A stretch of 64,000 bases of DNA from Pseudomonas batumici (GTDB lineage Bacteria; Pseudomonadota; Gammaproteobacteria; Pseudomonadales; Pseudomonadaceae), in contig NZ_JXDG01000034.1 of NCBI RefSeq assembly GCF_000820515.1, forward strand, positions 1 through 64,000. Direction: 5' to 3'. Below, piece after piece: positions 38,955-47,252 of the stretch. The notes beneath the pieces are model-generated. The model did not search any database. It was not told the DNA's origin and worked only from the letters and a program-made list of their open reading frames with translations. Numbering within the stretch: the stretch's first letter is position 1; every line of letters starts with the position of its first letter. Both the position numbers and the translations under genes were made by a program.

Positions 38955-40526
38955 ATGCCATTGACCGCCAAAGCTTCCCGCTCCTGGTTCGTGCGTTACG
39001 CCTTGAGCTTGTTGATCGGCCTGTTGCCGATCCTCTCGGGGATCGCCATCCTGCACTGGCAAGCCGCTCGGACCTTGGGCGAGGACGCCGGGAAAACCGC
39101 CGGCGAAGCCCTGAGGCAGTTCGACCTGATGCTCGACAATGCCGCCGAGTCCGCCAATGTCATCCTGCCCCTGGCCGGCCAGCCTTGCGACGACATCAAA
39201 TTGGCCTTGCGCGAGCAGGTCACCCGACAGCCCTACGTCCGGGCCGCGAACCTGGCCTGGAACAACAACCTGTATTGCACCTCGCTGTTCGGGCCTTATC
39301 AGGAAGCGATCGACCCGGCCGACTATGTCGACGGCACGCTCTGGCTGATGAACGGCAATCCGGTGACCCCCAAGTCTTCGCTGCTGGCCTACCGCCTGCA
39401 GGACGGCAAGGGGGCCGCCATGGTCAGCATCGACGGCTATCACCTGGCCAATACCCTGCGCCTGATCGGCCGTGAAGCCGGTTTGTACCTGCAGGTCGGC
39501 GATGTCTGGATCTCCGGCCAGGGCCAGGTCCACGAGGGCACCGCCCCCGGGTTTGCCGTCGGGCAGACGAGCTTGTCCTCCAGCCGCTTCCCTTTCAGCG
39601 TCAGCACCGGCTTCCCCGCGGGAGAAGCCTGGCGTTACGTCGGCAAGGAGTATCCGGCCCCGATGGCCCTGCTGCTGGTGTTCGGCGTGCTGGCCGGGGC
39701 CACGGCACGCTGGTTGCAGAAACGTTCCGGCGCACCGACCCACGAACTGCGGCGAGCCCTGGAAGCCCGGGAATTCATTCCCTATTTCCAGCCGGTGGTG
39801 CGCAGCGATACCCGGCAATGGGCGGGGGCGGAAGTGTTGATGCGCTGGAGGCATCCCCGTGAGGGGCTGGTGCGCCCGGACCTGTTCATTCCCCTGGCCG
39901 AAGATTCAGGCCTGATCGTGCCGATGACCCGTTCATTGCTGCAACAGACCGCCGCCCTGCTCGCCCCGCACGCGGCGAGCTTTGAGCCCGGCTTTCACCT
40001 GGGCGTGAACATCACCGCCCGGCATTGCCAGGACCTCGAACTGGTGGATGACTGCCGCGACTTTCTTGCCGCCTTTGCTCCAGGCCAGGTGCGCCTGGTG
40101 CTGGAGTTGACGGAACGGGAACTGATCGAACCCAGCGCCGTTGCCCACCAACTGTTCGCCCAGTTGCGCGAAATGGGCGTGATGATTGCCATCGACGACT
40201 TCGGCACCGGGCATTCCAGCCTCAGTTACTTGCGCCAGTTCAATGTCGACTACCTGAAAATCGATCAGAGCTTCGTCGCCATGATCGGCGCCGACGCGTT
40301 ATCAGGGCATATTCTGGACAGCATTATCGAGTTGAGCGCCAAGCTTGAACTAGGGATCGTCGCCGAAGGGGTCGAAACCCTTGCACAACGCGACTACCTG
40401 ACATCCCGGGGCGTTGGATTTCTCCAGGGCTACTTGTTTGGCAAGCCGCTGCCGGCGGAAGACTTTCTCGACAATTTCAAACGGCAGGCCTGCACACAAG
40501 AGGATAATATCGCGGTATCGGAATAA
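38955..40526 (+). CDS. CSS-motif EAL-domain c-di-GMP phosphodiesterase
   Basis: A 523-residue membrane protein. Helix 1 (about 13-33) and helix 2 (about 235-252) flank a periplasmic CSS-motif sensor with the paired cysteines in QPCDD and LYCTSLFG. The cytoplasmic EAL domain (about 265-510) keeps the catalytic set: AEVLMRW (EVL at the EAL position), NITARH, LELTERE, AIDDFGTGHSSL, KIDQSF, AEGVET and QGYLFGKPL, so it should hydrolyse c-di-GMP. In the family, disulfide formation between the cysteines restrains activity. No GGDEF domain is present. It starts 76 bp after the LysR gene and may be independent. Confidence 0.92.
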   Translation: MPLTAKASRSWFVRYALSLLIGLLPILSGIAILHWQAARTLGEDAGKTAGEALRQFDLMLDNAAESANVILPLAGQPCDDIKLALREQVTRQPYVRAANLAWNNNLYCTSLFGPYQEAIDPADYVDGTLWLMNGNPVTPKSSLLAYRLQDGKGAAMVSIDGYHLANTLRLIGREAGLYLQVGDVWISGQGQVHEGTAPGFAVGQTSLSSSRFPFSVSTGFPAGEAWRYVGKEYPAPMALLLVFGVLAGATARWLQKRSGAPTHELRRALEAREFIPYFQPVVRSDTRQWAGAEVLMRWRHPREGLVRPDLFIPLAEDSGLIVPMTRSLLQQTAALLAPHAASFEPGFHLGVNITARHCQDLELVDDCRDFLAAFAPGQVRLVLELTERELIEPSAVAHQLFAQLREMGVMIAIDDFGTGHSSLSYLRQFNVDYLKIDQSFVAMIGADALSGHILDSIIELSAKLELGIVAEGVETLAQRDYLTSRGVGFLQGYLFGKPLPAEDFLDNFKRQACTQEDNIAVSE

Positions 40527-40768
40527 GTCGCGGACACTTGTCTATCCTATTTTTTGTAACACCTAGAGCACGTTATTTACTCTTGGCGTGATAACTACTA
40601 CACTTTTTCATGCATGCTGTAAATTGACAGGAGCCCCAGAGGCTTATAAGTAACTTTCCGCACTGCCACACCAAGGTGCATACGCGTGACGAAAGCCGTT
40701 GCAAGCATTGGCTTGTCGTTTTGTTTTAGGTAGATGGCAGCCGAATACAATTCGTGGAGATAAACATC
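40527..40768. other. AT-rich upstream region of mvaU
   Basis: This 242-bp gap is AT-rich (especially 40540-40625), as expected for the promoter of an H-NS-type gene that is often silenced by its own product or by paralogues. No gene or clear operator was found. Confidence 0.4.
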
Positions 40769-41125
40769 TTGTCCAAACTCGCTGAATTCCGTGCCGCAGA
40801 ACAAGCCCTGAAAGCACAACTCGCCCAGCTTGAAGCCCTGAAAAACGATGCGGGGCTCAAAAAGGAGATCGAGTTCGAGGAAAAACTCAAGGGTCTGATG
40901 AAATCCTACGACAAGAGCCTGCGCGACATCATCGCGATCCTCGACCCCAGCGCGGGTCGGGCGGCCGCCGCGGCGCCCAAGCAGCGCCGTGCCCGCGTGG
41001 TCAAGGTCTACCACAACCCTCATACCGGTGAGCTGATCGAAACCAAGGGCGGCAATCACCGTGGCCTGAAAGCCTGGAAGGAACAATACGGTGCGGCTAC
41101 CGTGGATTCCTGGCTGCGCGGTTGA
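40769..41125 (+). CDS. mvaU: H-NS-like xenogeneic silencer MvaU (TTG start)
   Basis: A 118-residue MvaT/MvaU family protein that silences AT-rich DNA. The N-terminal coiled-coil oligomerisation part (SKLAEFRAAEQALKAQLAQL) begins as in MvaU (MSKL) rather than MvaT (MSLINEYR). The C-terminal DNA-binding domain ends KGGNHRGLKAWKEQYG. I chose TTG at 40769: GGAGA lies 8 nt upstream and the protein then starts MSKL; a GTG at 40754 lies within the ribosome-binding region. It is followed by a strong terminator. Confidence 0.88.
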   Translation: MSKLAEFRAAEQALKAQLAQLEALKNDAGLKKEIEFEEKLKGLMKSYDKSLRDIIAILDPSAGRAAAAAPKQRRARVVKVYHNPHTGELIETKGGNHRGLKAWKEQYGAATVDSWLRG

Positions 41126-41142
41126 CTTCGCGCCTCAACGCC

Positions 41143-41169
41143 AAAGCCCTGCCCACGCAGGGCTTTTTT
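41143..41169 (+). terminator. Rho-independent terminator of mvaU
   Basis: AAAGCCCTGC-CCAC-GCAGGGCTTTTTT forms a stem of about 10 bp with an U-tract, 18 bp after the mvaU stop. Confidence 0.92.
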
Positions 41170-41755
41170 CTTGGCTCCTGGCGTACAGGCGATGACGCCC
41201 AGAACCACTCGGCTATTCAATTAGCAAGCTATCCATCGTTCATGGCGGCGACAAGACTTTCAGACAAGAGTTCCCACTTTGAGTCTGGTGTCGGGAAAGC
41301 AGAACTCAAAAACGACAGAATGCCCGTTATAGCCGGACCAGAGCGTTTCACCTTCTCTTATATTGCATGTAAAGAATTTCTCACACGGCCCTGAGCGAAT
41401 GCCTGCTCCCTATTACGCCTGTCGGATGAAAAACAAGCCGCTCATGCGCTTCACAGATTTTTCACATCCATTCTTACAGGATGAAGGCTGCTAAAGGATT
41501 AGCGCCCCAATGCCCGCTTCGGCGGGCTTCTTTATGCCTCTTCGGCGACCTGTATACACTTTCCTATAACTTCCTGATAAAACCGAAGTAGCCCAATATT
41601 ACCCGGCTCCGCTATGCTCGGGACTAAAATCCGCCCGTCCGAATTTGGCGCCCGCACCTCGCTTTCAGTATGATCCCAGCCCACAGGATCGGAATCGGCG
41701 AGTCTGCTGCCGCGTCCATGATCGCCCGCCTTTTTACCAGCTTTGCGGAGAGCCC
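41170..41755. other. 586-bp intergenic region between mvaU and gloA
   Basis: No convincing coding sequence: a 90-codon frame starting in the mvaU stop runs through the mvaU terminator and is not supported. The stretch 41225-41480 is more AT-rich than the genes. A second plus-strand terminator lies at 41512-41533, so a small RNA may be encoded between 41400 and 41533. The last 220 bp presumably carry the gloA promoter. Confidence 0.5.
41512..41533 (+). terminator. UUCG-loop terminator with no upstream gene
   Basis: GCCCGC-TTCG-GCGGGC is a 6-bp stem closed by a stable UUCG tetraloop and followed by TTCTTT. It is 340 bp beyond the mvaU terminator and has no plus-strand gene before it. Confidence 0.75.
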
Positions 41756-42286
41756 ATGAGCCTGCAAGACCTGAACACCTTCCCCGGCGTGACCGCCCAA
41801 CCCGACACCGCCACCCAGGGCTTCGTGTTCAACCACACCATGCTGCGGGTCAAGGACATCACCCGATCCCTGGATTTCTACACCCGCGTACTGGGTTTTT
41901 CCCTGGTGGAGAAGCGTGACTTCCCCGAGGCCGAATTCAGCCTGTATTTCCTCGCGCTGGTGGACAAGGCCCGAATCCCGGCCGATTCCGCCGAGCGCAC
42001 CCAGTGGATGAAGTCGATTCCAGGCATCCTGGAACTGACCCACAACCACGGCACCGAAAATGACCCGGACTTCGCCTACCACAATGGCAATACCGATCCC
42101 CGGGGGTTCGGCCACATCTGCATCTCGGTGCCGGATATTCGTGCCGCCTGCGAGCGCTTCGAAGCCCTGGGCGTGGAGTTCCAGAAACGCCTGAGCGACG
42201 GTCGCATGAAAAGCCTGGCCTTCGTCAAGGATCCGGACGCCTACTGGGTTGAAATCATCCAGCCGGCGCCGCTGCTGGATGCCTGA
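41756..42286 (+). CDS. gloA: Lactoylglutathione lyase (glyoxalase I)
   Basis: A 176-residue glyoxalase I that isomerises the methylglyoxal-glutathione hemithioacetal to S-lactoylglutathione. The metal ligands are in FNHTMLRVKD (His), ILELTHNHG (Glu), GFGHICISV (His) and YWVEIIQP (Glu). The long-type insertion (ALVDKARIPADSAERTQWMK) resembles the zinc-dependent human-like GloA rather than the short nickel type. I chose the ATG at 41756, preceded by GGAGAG; an upstream ATG at 41645 is too far and lacks a ribosome-binding site. It is followed by a bidirectional terminator. Confidence 0.95.
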   Translation: MSLQDLNTFPGVTAQPDTATQGFVFNHTMLRVKDITRSLDFYTRVLGFSLVEKRDFPEAEFSLYFLALVDKARIPADSAERTQWMKSIPGILELTHNHGTENDPDFAYHNGNTDPRGFGHICISVPDIRAACERFEALGVEFQKRLSDGRMKSLAFVKDPDAYWVEIIQPAPLLDA

Positions 42287-42301
42287 TCGCGCCCTGTAAA
42301 G

Positions 42302-42337
42302 AAAAAACCCCATGAATCTTCGATTCATGGGGTTTTT
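42302..42337. terminator. Bidirectional terminator between gloA and ahpF
   Basis: A near-perfect inverted repeat with AAAAAACCCCATGAATC on one arm and GATTCATGGGGTTTTT on the other around TTC. It has an A-tract on one side and a T-tract on the other, serving both convergent genes. Confidence 0.95.
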
Positions 42338-42351
42338 CATGTGCAGCGCTA

Positions 42352-43917
42352 TCAGGCGGGGGCTGACGTACGGATCAGATGGTCGAAGGCGCTCAACGAA
42401 GCCTTGGCCCCCTCGCCCACCGCGATCACGATCTGCTTGTACGGCACCGTGGTGACGTCACCGGCGGCGAAAATCCCAGGCAGCGAGGTCTCGCCACGGG
42501 AGTCGACGATGATCTCGCCGCGTGGAGACAGCTCGACGCTGCCTTTGAGCCAGTCGGTGTTCGGCAACAGGCCGATCTGTACAAAGATGCCTTCCAGGTC
42601 GACGGTGTGGAACTCACCCGAATCGCGATCCTTGTAGACCAGGCCGGTGACCTTCTGCCCATCCCCCTTGACCTCGCTGGTCAGCGCCGTGGTGATGACC
42701 GTGACGTTCGGCAGGCTGTACAGCTTGCGTTGCAGCACGGCGTCGGCGCGCAGCTTGCTGTCGAACTCCAGCAGCGTCACGTGGCTGACGATACCGGCCA
42801 GGTCGATGGCGGCCTCGACACCGGAGTTGCCGCCACCGATCACCGCGACGCGCTTGCCCTTGAACAGCGGGCCGTCACAGTGCGGGCAGAAGCACACGCC
42901 CTTGGCCTTGTATTCCTGCTCGCCCGGCACGCCCATTTCACGCCAGCGGGCACCGGTGGCCAGGATCACGGTCTTGGCCTTGAGGCTGGCACCGCTTTCA
43001 AAGCGCACTTCGTGCAGCTCGCCGGCACGCTTGGCTGGCACCAGGGCACTGGCGCGCTGCAGATTCATGATATCGACATCGTACTGGCGAACGTGCTCTT
43101 CCAGGGCACTGGCCAGCTTCGGCCCTTCGGTTTCCTGAACCGAGATAAAGTTCTCGATCGCCATGGTGTCCAGCACCTGGCCACCGAAACGCTCCGCCGC
43201 GACACCGGTACGGATGCCTTTGCGTGCGGCATAGATCGCCGCTGCGGCACCGGCCGGGCCACCGCCGACCACCAGGACCTCAAAGGCGTCCTTGGCGCTG
43301 ATTTTTTCCGCTTGCTTCTGGGTGGCGCCGGTGTCGAGCTTGCCGAGGATTTCCTCCAGGCCCATGCGGCCCTGGCCGAAGTTCACACCGTTGAGGTAGA
43401 TACTGGGCACGGCCATGATCTTGCGATCGTTGACTTCGTCCTGGAACAACGCGCCGTCGATGGCGACGTGACGGATGTTCGGGTTCAGCACCGCCATCAG
43501 GTTCAGCGCCTGGACCACGTCCGGGCAGTTCTGGCAGGACAGCGAGAAATAGGTCTCGAAGTTGAACTCGCCCTTGAGCGAGCGGATCTGTTCGATCACT
43601 TCGACACTGGCCTTCGAAGGGTGGCCGCCGACTTGCAGCAAGGCCAGCACCAGCGAAGTGAATTCGTGGCCCATGGGGATACCGGCGAAACGCAGGCTGA
43701 TATCGGCTCCCGGGCGATTCAACGAGAACGACGGCTTGCGCGCATCGGTACCGTTGTCCAACAAGGTGATGTCCGCGGAAAGACTGGCGACGTCTTTGAG
43801 CAGCGTGAGCATTTCCTGAGATTTCGCGCCGTCATCAAGGGAGGCGACGATCTCGATCGGTTGCGTAACCCGTTCCAGGTACGACTTCAACTGGGCTTTA
43901 AGATTGGCGTCCAACAT
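42352..43917 (-). CDS. ahpF: Alkyl hydroperoxide reductase subunit F
   Basis: A 521-residue flavoprotein that reduces AhpC with NADH. The N-terminal thioredoxin-like tandem domain carries SCQNCPDVV, the FAD-binding segment is [19 protein letters not shown], the NAD-binding segment is [19 protein letters not shown], and the catalytic disulfide is [11 protein letters not shown]. It lies 125 bp downstream of ahpC on the same strand, with a hairpin between them. Confidence 0.96.
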   Translation of the reverse strand: MLDANLKAQLKSYLERVTQPIEIVASLDDGAKSQEMLTLLKDVASLSADITLLDNGTDARKPSFSLNRPGADISLRFAGIPMGHEFTSLVLALLQVGGHPSKASVEVIEQIRSLKGEFNFETYFSLSCQNCPDVVQALNLMAVLNPNIRHVAIDGALFQDEVNDRKIMAVPSIYLNGVNFGQGRMGLEEILGKLDTGATQKQAEKISAKDAFEVLVVGGGPAGAAAAIYAARKGIRTGVAAERFGGQVLDTMAIENFISVQETEGPKLASALEEHVRQYDVDIMNLQRASALVPAKRAGELHEVRFESGASLKAKTVILATGARWREMGVPGEQEYKAKGVCFCPHCDGPLFKGKRVAVIGGGNSGVEAAIDLAGIVSHVTLLEFDSKLRADAVLQRKLYSLPNVTVITTALTSEVKGDGQKVTGLVYKDRDSGEFHTVDLEGIFVQIGLLPNTDWLKGSVELSPRGEIIVDSRGETSLPGIFAAGDVTTVPYKQIVIAVGEGAKASLSAFDHLIRTSAPA

Positions 43918-43952
43918 GCGGGCGATTTCCCTTTTTCAGTACTCTAGAAATA

Positions 43953-43984
43953 ACAACGCCCAGGTGATTACCACCCGGGCGTTA
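43953..43984 (-). terminator. Hairpin between ahpC and ahpF
   Basis: AACGCCCAGGTG and CCACCCGGGCGTT pair around ATTA. On the minus strand the stem is followed by GTTATTTC, so it is probably a partial terminator that gives less ahpF than ahpC transcript. Confidence 0.65.
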
Positions 43985-44042
43985 TGGGGCGGTGCGGCTG
44001 ACTTATGAAGTGCGGATGACCGCCCTTGAATGACTCACGGAC

Positions 44043-44606
44043 TTAGATCTTGCCGACCAGGTCCAGGGACGGAGCCAGGGTGGCCTCGCCTTCTTTCCAC
44101 TTGGCTGGGCAGACTTCGCCTGGGTGAGCGGCAACGTATTGAGCGGCCTTGATCTTGCGCAGCAGCTCGGAAGCATCACGACCGACGCCGCCATCGTTGA
44201 TTTCAACGATTTTGATCTGGCCTTCCGGGTTGATCACGAAAGTGCCACGGTCTGCCAGGCCAGCTTCCTCGATCAGGACGTCGAAGTTGCGGGAGATGGT
44301 CAGGGTCGGGTCGCCGATCATGGTGTACTGGATCTTGCCGATGGCTGGCGAAGTGTTGTGCCAGGCAGCATGGGCAAAGTGGGTGTCAGTCGACACGCTG
44401 TAGATTTCAACGCCCAGTTTCTGGAACTCGGCGTAGTTGTCAGCCAGGTCTTCCAGCTCGGTCGGGCAAACGAAGGTGAAGTCGGCTGGGTAGAAGAACA
44501 CGACAGACCATTTGCCTTTCAGGTCAGCGTCCGAGACTTCGACGAATGCGCCGTTTTTGAAAGCGGTTGCTTTGAACGGTTTAACTTGGCTGTTGATGAT
44601 AGGCAT
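44043..44606 (-). CDS. ahpC: Alkyl hydroperoxide reductase subunit C (peroxiredoxin)
   Basis: A 187-residue typical two-Cys peroxiredoxin. The peroxidatic cysteine is Cys47 ([10 protein letters not shown]) and the resolving cysteine Cys166 ([10 protein letters not shown]). It reduces hydrogen peroxide and organic peroxides and is regenerated by AhpF encoded downstream. I chose the ATG at 44606, preceded by GGAGAG; the open frame extends 30 codons upstream without family support. Confidence 0.97.
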   Translation of the reverse strand: MPIINSQVKPFKATAFKNGAFVEVSDADLKGKWSVVFFYPADFTFVCPTELEDLADNYAEFQKLGVEIYSVSTDTHFAHAAWHNTSPAIGKIQYTMIGDPTLTISRNFDVLIEEAGLADRGTFVINPEGQIKIVEINDGGVGRDASELLRKIKAAQYVAAHPGEVCPAKWKEGEATLAPSLDLVGKI

Positions 44607-44697
44607 CGTTGACTCTCCGTCATGGGTTAAGAAGTTGATGGAGAGAATCCTAGCCATTCTTTCCTGCCCTGGCTCATTGGCAAAGCTGATGCTCACG

Positions 44698-44731
44698 ATT
44701 GGTATTTGCTATGAGCAGACGCTATTAATAG
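44698..44731. promoter_or_regulatory. Possible OxyR-type site upstream of ahpC
   Basis: On the minus strand ATAG-N7-CAAT (44698-44712) resembles one OxyR half-site (ATAG-N7-CTAT), and a perfect palindrome CTATTAATAG lies just upstream (44722-44731). ahpC genes are commonly OxyR targets, but the spacing here does not fit the full consensus well. Confidence 0.35.
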
Positions 44732-44739
44732 AAGAAATC

Positions 44740-45702
44740 TTATGCTCCCTGATCCACCGGTTTCTCGGTGACCAGGCTCATGCCCGGAAAAGGACTGGCC
44801 TCGATATAGCGCATGGCCGACTTCATGTCCTTCCAGCCGACATAGCTCATCAGCGACTTCAGGTCCCAGCCGCTGCGGTGGGCCCAGGTGGCGAAGCCCC
44901 GGCGCAACGAATGGCTGGTGTAGTGCTCGGCGGCAATCCCGGCGCGTTCCAATGCCTGGCGCAACAAGGGGATGACACTGTTGGCGTGCAGCCCCTCCTC
45001 ACCCAGATGCCCCCAGCGATCGATGCCGCGAAACACCGGGCCACGCACCAGCGCGGCGCTATTGATCCAGTCGATATAGGCCTGCACCGGACACAGGCGC
45101 TGCAAGGCCGGGGCCTGATAGGTCTTGCCGAGGTTTTCACGGTCGCTTTTGCTGCGCGGCAAATAGAGCGTCATGCCTGTGCCGGCGACAGGGCGGACAT
45201 GCTCGATCTCCAGGCGACAAAGCTCATCGCTGCGAAAACCCCGCCAGAAGCCCAGCAGGATCAACGCCTTGTCGCGTCGGGCGCGCAGCAGCGTCGGACG
45301 ATCATCGGCGGCCAGGGCCAGGCTCGCCTGGGCATCGAGCCTGGCGACGACTTGCTCCAGATGCTGCAACTCGAGCGGTTCGGCCTGCTTCTCCCGGGCC
45401 GGGTGCAGGGCGCGGATGCCCTTGAACACCTTGCGCACCAGGGGCGCCTTGGTCGGATCGGCAAAACCCTGGCTGTTGTGCCACTGCGCCAGGGCCGAGA
45501 GCCGCAGCTTCAGGGTGTTGATCGACAACACCCCGGCATGGGCCATCAGGTAGCGCACCACACTGTCGCTGGTGGCCGGCAGGAAGCCGCCCCAACTCAC
45601 TTCGAAATGTTCTATGGCGGCCTGGTAGCTGCGACGGGTGTTGTCCCGCGTCGCGGCCTGCAGGTAGCGCTCCAGCTCGTTCATCGCTTCGGTTCCAGAC
45701 AT
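44740..45702 (-). CDS. Tyrosine site-specific recombinase
   Basis: A 320-residue integrase-family recombinase. An N-terminal SAM-like core-binding domain (about 5-90) precedes the catalytic domain with Arg in LLGFWRGFRSDEL, the HxxR motif SHSLRRGFATW, and the terminal nucleophile region GWKDMKSAMRYIEAS. All catalytic elements appear intact. No phage or integrative-element genes flank it. It is divergent from a KfrA-like gene across a 159-bp gap with palindromes, suggesting they act together. I chose the ATG at 45702 (GGGGA upstream); one at 45684 is also possible. Confidence 0.88.
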   Translation of the reverse strand: MSGTEAMNELERYLQAATRDNTRRSYQAAIEHFEVSWGGFLPATSDSVVRYLMAHAGVLSINTLKLRLSALAQWHNSQGFADPTKAPLVRKVFKGIRALHPAREKQAEPLELQHLEQVVARLDAQASLALAADDRPTLLRARRDKALILLGFWRGFRSDELCRLEIEHVRPVAGTGMTLYLPRSKSDRENLGKTYQAPALQRLCPVQAYIDWINSAALVRGPVFRGIDRWGHLGEEGLHANSVIPLLRQALERAGIAAEHYTSHSLRRGFATWAHRSGWDLKSLMSYVGWKDMKSAMRYIEASPFPGMSLVTEKPVDQGA

Positions 45703-45748
45703 TCGTACTGATTCCCCAGGCAAAAATGCGAAAACGGCTTATCACATG

Positions 45749-45838
45749 AGGTAATACCAGTATATCCCGTGTTAATAATTACAAATATCCGCTTCTCGAT
45801 TTTATCTATATGCTATGTAAATACATGGTACGTACCAC
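45749..45838. promoter_or_regulatory. Paired GGTA/TACC palindromes between recombinase and KfrA-like gene
   Basis: GGTAATACC (45750-45758) and TGGTACGTACCA (45826-45837) are two palindromes with the same GGTA/TACC arms but different centres. ATGTAAATACAT (45815-45826) adjoins the second. They are about 77 bp apart in the divergent promoter region, which is AT-rich. Likely operators for the KfrA-like protein; a role as recombination site cannot be excluded. Confidence 0.55.
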
Positions 45839-45861
45839 AGTACGAAATCGTAGGAGAGAAC

Positions 45862-46833
45862 ATGGCTCGCGGCGGCGTGAACAAGGCAGTGGTGCAGACG
45901 GCACGCTTGGCGATCCTCGCCCGCGGCGAGCACCCAAGCATCGATGCGGTACGTATCGAAATGGGCAATACCGGCTCCAAGACCACCATCCACCGCTACC
46001 TCAAGGAACTGGACGACAGTGACCTGCGGCGCGCGGCGCCGGTGGAATCACTGGATGAAGAGCTGGGAGAACTGGTCTCCCGATTGGCGCAACGGCTTCA
46101 GGAACAGGCCCGGGAACCCGTCGAGCAGGCTCGGGCGCAGTGGGCGGCGGAAAAAGCCGAATGGCAGGCGCAGTTGACCGAGATGACCCGGCAGTTGGAA
46201 CAGCAGCGACGTCAGTTCGAGATCCAGTCCGTGGCCCTGGCCGATGAATCGGGCAACCTGCAGGCCACCCGCTCGATGCTGCAGACCGAACAGACCCGCA
46301 ACGCCGGGCTGAGCCAGGCCTGCAGCGACTACGAATTGCGCCTCAAGGACAAGGACCAGCAGATCCGTTCCCTGGAGGACAAGCACCTGCATGCTCGCGA
46401 GGCCCTGGAACATTTTCGCAGTGCCGCCCGCGACCAGCGCGACCAGGAACAACGCCGGCATGAGGCGCAGTTGCAGCAGGTGCAGATGGAACTGCGCCAG
46501 GCCCAGCAGAGCGCGTTGGTGCGCCAGGACGAGATCACCCAACTGCACCGGGATAATGAACGGCTGCTGGCGGAGGGTCGGGGAACCTCGAAGGCGCTCA
46601 AGCTGACGCAGGAGCAGCTGGAAAAAGAGCGGGTGCGCGGGGAGCAGCAGCTCGAGCACGCTCGAACGCTGGAGAATGAGGACACCCTGCTCCGGGAACG
46701 CCTGCGGGTGGCACTGGAGGATGCCGAGTCGCTCAAGCTTGCAGCTACGGATCGGCAGGGGCTGGTTCAAGCGCTTGAACTCAAACTAGCTGAAGCTGAA
46801 ACAGCGCTTGAAGAGCTTCGCACACCTCTGTAG
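45862..46833 (+). CDS. KfrA-like DNA-binding coiled-coil protein
   Basis: A 323-residue protein with an N-terminal KfrA_N helix-turn-helix region (VVQTARLAILARGEHPSIDA..GSKTTIHRYLKEL, about residues 8-50) followed by an almost continuous coiled coil (about 65-320) rich in Gln, Glu and Arg heptads. Plasmid KfrA binds its own promoter and forms filaments that help partition; chromosomal relatives are poorly understood. The ATG at 45862 has TAGGAGAG upstream. It is divergent from the tyrosine recombinase. It has no obvious downstream partner: a REP pair follows. Confidence 0.85.
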   Translation: MARGGVNKAVVQTARLAILARGEHPSIDAVRIEMGNTGSKTTIHRYLKELDDSDLRRAAPVESLDEELGELVSRLAQRLQEQAREPVEQARAQWAAEKAEWQAQLTEMTRQLEQQRRQFEIQSVALADESGNLQATRSMLQTEQTRNAGLSQACSDYELRLKDKDQQIRSLEDKHLHAREALEHFRSAARDQRDQEQRRHEAQLQQVQMELRQAQQSALVRQDEITQLHRDNERLLAEGRGTSKALKLTQEQLEKERVRGEQQLEHARTLENEDTLLRERLRVALEDAESLKLAATDRQGLVQALELKLAEAETALEELRTPL

Positions 46834-46870
46834 TCCACCTGACTTGATGGCGATGCAGTATTCGCCACCG

Positions 46871-46966
46871 CCATCGCCAGCAAGCCGGCTCCTACAAGTC
46901 GGCGTTCCAACACCAAAACATCGCCAGGCCCATCTTCTGTAGGAGCCGGCTTGCTGGCGATGGCGA
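46871..46966. repeat. REP inverted pair downstream of the KfrA-like gene
   Basis: A reverse unit (CCATCGCCAGCAAGCCGGCT, 46871-46898) and a forward unit (TGTAGGAGCCGGCTTGCTGG, 46938-46966) lie in the 419-bp gap before the mtl operon. They probably form the 3' end of the kfrA-like transcript. Confidence 0.87.
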
Positions 46967-47135
46967 CCTCACATTCACCGCAACCATTTCCCCTGCCATA
47001 GCCATCCGAATATGTACGGATTCGCCACCTGCACACCCCGCAAATCCCCATCCCCCCAGCTCGACCAGCTGTTTCCCCGACCTGCGACATTCCGCCCCAG
47101 TGCAAAAAAGTACCGATTGAAGTGTCGTCAAGGAT

Positions 47136-47164
47136 TTGTCAGCACGGCATTTGAAGGCTGTAAT
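47136..47164 (+). promoter_or_regulatory. Sigma-70-like promoter of the mtl operon
   Basis: TTGTCA (47136-47141) and TGTAAT (47159-47164) are each one base from consensus and separated by exactly 17 bp, 88 bp before the mtlE start codon. Nearby sequence could hold the binding site of the AraC-type activator MtlR, but I cannot define it. Confidence 0.55.
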
Positions 47165-47252
47165 CAACGCCAGATTCTTCCTGGGCACCGGAAGACACAA
47201 CAACAATAAACCGACCTTCGAGCGCCTCCGTGCGCCAGAAGAGGAGTGTTCG

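Noticed and set aside
41122-41394. A 90-codon frame after mvaU
   Set aside because: It starts within the mvaU stop, crosses a strong terminator and has no recognisable coding pattern.
44740-46833. Prophage or integrative element around the tyrosine recombinase
   Set aside because: Neighbours are ahpC and the mtl operon; no phage, conjugation or tRNA-attachment sequences were seen.
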